Below are positions 62,231 through 64,000 of a stretch of 64,000 bases of DNA, piece after piece. The position numbers and the translations under genes are program-made. The stretch lies in assembly GCF_000429945.1 (NCBI RefSeq), contig NZ_AUCV01000004.1, positions 168,585 through 232,584 on the forward strand. Reading direction: 5' to 3'. The notes under the pieces are model-generated. The model saw nothing but the letters and a program-made list of their open reading frames with translations, did not search any database and was not told the origin of the DNA. The stretch is from Desulfogranum japonicum DSM 18378 (GTDB taxonomy: Bacteria > Desulfobacterota > Desulfobulbia > Desulfobulbales > Desulfobulbaceae). Each line of letters begins with the position of its first letter. Within the stretch, counting starts at the first letter, position 1.

Positions 62231-62764
62231 ATGAGAAATCATTCTCCCAACTATCGCAAATCCCTGTATTACGTGTTTCTCCTGGTGATTGCATCATCAG
62301 TCCCTTTCTTTTCTCTTGCCCAGGCAGGCCAGTTGACATGGCAGACTTCAAAACAGGCGGCAATGAGCCTGGCTGCCCAACAGGGAAAGCTAGTGCTACT
62401 GTTGGCTGGGCGCAGTGCGTGCAGTTACACCACGTACATGCAATATACGGTATGCGAGTTGACATCACCGCCAATACTCAGCACTATAGAACAAAACTAT
62501 ATCCCCTGGTACGATGATGTTGACACCTCCGATGAATGGCGCACCTATGCATCCGGCCTGGGAACGTTTTACTTGCCTCTGATCTGTGTCATTGACCCGG
62601 CAGACAGCGATAATTACCTGGATAGAAGCACAGGAATCCAGGATATAAACGCTTTTTATGCCCGGTTACAGTCCCACATACAAGAGGAGGAGCCCACATC
62701 TCCTGAAGATGACAGTACAAATGAACAGGCTATAATTCCAGCCATTCCTTTATTATTATTATAA
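62231..62764 (+). CDS. exported thioredoxin-fold protein with altered active site
   Basis: 177 residues. The signal peptide is YVFLLVIASSVPFFSLAQA. The thioredoxin-like domain has LTWQTSKQAAMSLAAQQGKL and LVLLLAGRSACSYTTYMQYT, where the usual C-x-x-C is CSYT; another Cys follows (YTVCEL). YLPLICVIDPAD is the cis-Pro-like region. The tail is acidic and ends in a short hydrophobic stretch (IIPAIPLLLL). The missing second Cys means it cannot act as a standard dithiol oxidoreductase. It is preceded by the frameshifted GNAT gene and followed by tRNA-fMet. Confidence 0.72.
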   Translation: MRNHSPNYRKSLYYVFLLVIASSVPFFSLAQAGQLTWQTSKQAAMSLAAQQGKLVLLLAGRSACSYTTYMQYTVCELTSPPILSTIEQNYIPWYDDVDTSDEWRTYASGLGTFYLPLICVIDPADSDNYLDRSTGIQDINAFYARLQSHIQEEEPTSPEDDSTNEQAIIPAIPLLLL

Positions 62765-62858
62765 GCAGAGCAGCATAAATTCAGCGGCTATCTTGTATCT
62801 ACTCTCAATATGCTCATGAGAAATCTGGCCTTAATCACAGAAAGGCAGCACCTGGCTA

Positions 62859-62886
62859 TTGACACAATTTTTCAGTGTGGTATATA
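62859..62886 (+). promoter_or_regulatory. promoter of tRNA-fMet
   Basis: TTGACA (62859-62864), 16-bp spacer, TATATA (62881-62886), ending 12 bp before the mature tRNA 5' end. Confidence 0.7.
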
Positions 62887-62898
62887 GAGTCCTCGCAA

Positions 62899-62975
<77 letters not shown>

Positions 62976-62984
62976 CGCATATTC

Positions 62985-63020
62985 AAGGACTTACAGCTTA
63001 TTATTGTAAGTCCTTTTTTT
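62985..63020 (+). terminator. terminator after tRNA-fMet
   Basis: AAGGACTTACA pairs with TGTAAGTCCTT around a short loop, followed by T7. Confidence 0.85.
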
Positions 63021-63068
63021 GTGCTTGGTACGTGTTTGGTACGAGCTTAATTATTTTTGCCTTTGGCG

Positions 63069-63376
63069 TTACTCTTTTTCCTGCGCAATAACGCCTGTCT
63101 CGAAACTTGCTGTAAAAGCAGTGCCATCATTCCTTGTTCTCTTTTTTATCCAGCCATAATATCTGGTGTATATCATCTGAAGAGAACTATGCCCCATCAT
63201 TTGCTGAACCCAACCCACGTCCTCGCCGGAATCTATCGCAATAGTGGCAAAGGTGTGCCTTGTCTGTATCATTGGCCGATAATTAAGTTCAGCTTTTTTC
63301 AAGGCTGGTATCCAGACATGGTTACGAATGTGGTCAGTCTCCATTAACCCAAGTTCGTGACGCTGGATCACAATTT
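63069..63376 (-). pseudogene. tyrosine recombinase (integrase), C-terminal remnant at tRNA-fMet
   Basis: About 100 residues of integrase catalytic domain: RPMIQTRHTFATIAIDSGED (H-x-x-R-type box, here TRHTFAT) and WVQQMMGHSSLQMIYTRYYG (second His and catalytic Tyr). The frame is closed upstream by TAA near 63377, so the N-terminal two-thirds are missing. It points toward the tRNA. It differs from the remnant near tRNA-Arg, implying a separate integration event. Confidence 0.84.
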
Positions 63377-63730
63377 ATCGTAAATACAGACATTTACCGG
63401 TTCAGCATGTGCCGTTATGGCACTACTTTTTTTCTTATTCTGTGAGCAGTTACTTTTTATTCATATTGTTGTCTTCACCTGCTTACCTGGTAGATTTTGC
63501 ACTCCAAGAGCTGACAAAATTTCCTGTTGGGATGCATCCGGGCGGCTACTTTTTCTCACGTGCACTGTACTGCCGTTCTTACACTTCATTGAAATTGTCA
63601 TTCTGCACTGGGTAGAAAGAATCTGACGTATGCTTGCCCAGTTAAGCATAACGACATAATTATTTATAAAAAGCATTGACATTAGCTTTCCAGCTTGTAA
63701 ATTTGCAATAAAATCAAACTGGAGCAAAAT
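63377..63730. other. gene-free stretch before the transposase
   Basis: 354 bp, AT-rich. Short frames on both strands lack ribosome sites and motifs. It may include the left end of the insertion sequence whose transposase begins at 63731, but I cannot define an inverted repeat without the other end. Confidence 0.45.
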
Positions 63731-64000
63731 ATGCTAGGAGTTAGTTTATCTAAAGAACAAGAGAATGAGCTTCATTCATTTAGGAAGCAGGCTTCTTCAA
63801 AGGACTCAGAAAAAGCACTGATAATTTTACTGAGCAATGATGGCAAAACAGTACCAGAAATAGCCCAGATCTTAAAACGAAATCCGCATACTATTCGTGA
63901 CTGGCTTAAAAGATACATGGCAAAAGGGATCAAGGGATTAAACAGAAACTTTTCTCCAGGTAGACCTCCAACCGTCCGTACCAAAATCAAAAATCACATA
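63731..64000 (+). CDS. IS630-like transposase, N-terminal part (runs off the window)
   Basis: An open frame from ATG 63731 (GGAG upstream) to the window edge, 90 residues. It encodes a helix-turn-helix: KALIILLSNDGKTVPEIAQI, LKRNPHTIRDWLKRYMAKGI and GLNRNFSPGRPPTVRTKIK. The order HTH-HTH-GRPP matches the DNA-binding region of IS630/Tc1-mariner-type transposases (RPP being typical). The DDE catalytic domain would lie beyond the window. Confidence 0.72.
   Translation, partial: MLGVSLSKEQENELHSFRKQASSKDSEKALIILLSNDGKTVPEIAQILKRNPHTIRDWLKRYMAKGIKGLNRNFSPGRPPTVRTKIKNHI

Noticed and set aside
63461..63727. An 88-codon minus-strand frame before the IS630-like transposase
   Set aside because: No ribosome site, no recognised domain, and it lies in AT-rich sequence next to an insertion element.

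Overview
The window looks like a chromosomal segment of an anaerobic, Gram-negative, diderm bacterium, most likely Desulfobacterota (a Desulfobulbales-type sulfate reducer or relative). This placement is an inference from gene content. It rests on LptD, BamA-type barrel and MltA/RlpA envelope genes, PEP-CTERM proteins, many hybrid histidine kinases, a CxxCH/DUF3365 heme sensor protein, 2[4Fe-4S] ferredoxin fusions, a PF07399-type Na+/H+ antiporter and a probable selenoprotein. No rRNA or taxonomic marker is present to settle it.

Layout. 1-2.8 kb: shikimate genes aroD (cut by the window edge)-aroE-aroA. 3.0-8.7 kb, minus strand: SAM hydroxide adenosyltransferase, mltA, a DHH phosphoesterase and lptD. 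9.0-12.5 kb: a radical SAM protein, an RNase E/G with a long acidic N-terminal extension, and tRNA-Arg(ACG). 12.5-15.3 kb: a small accessory island with an integrase stump, an HxlR regulator, a flavin reductase and a ferredoxin-nitroreductase, bounded by near-identical terminator hairpins. 15.5-23.4 kb: RlpA, a CPA2 antiporter, a truncated Dcu transporter, two outer-membrane barrels and a Na+/H+ antiporter. 23.6-26.8 kb: two L,D-transpeptidases flanking an Lpp-like lipoprotein that ends in lysine. 27.0-28.9 kb: two PEP-CTERM proteins with matching terminators.

29.4-37.0 kb is the most striking region. It is a signalling cluster made of a CheY-like receiver, an exported tandem rhodanese, two hybrid histidine kinases and a c-heme DUF3365 protein. 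The rhodanese has an in-frame TGA where its relatives carry cysteine, followed by a bacterial SECIS-like hairpin, so it is probably a selenocysteine enzyme that automatic gene calling would split in two.

37.2-50.3 kb: an LEA-type lipoprotein, an AMMECR1-YkgJ-bioB-bioA operon, an AI-2E transporter, sbcDC, a DMT exporter, a DUF309 protein and a flavodoxin-like reductase. 50.4-52.2 kb: tRNA-Arg(TCG) followed by mobile-element debris (an IS3 transposase fragment, and a methyltransferase broken by a frameshift and joined to a 5' group II intron fragment). 52.2-64 kb: an unknown exported protein, a periplasmic binding protein paired with a hybrid kinase, a chemoreceptor, GNAT and exonuclease genes, initiator tRNA-fMet with an integrase stump, and the start of an IS630-like transposase at the right edge.

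At least three families of short palindromic intergenic repeats (called R1, R2 and R3 here) are scattered through the window. They look like MITE- or REP-type non-coding elements.
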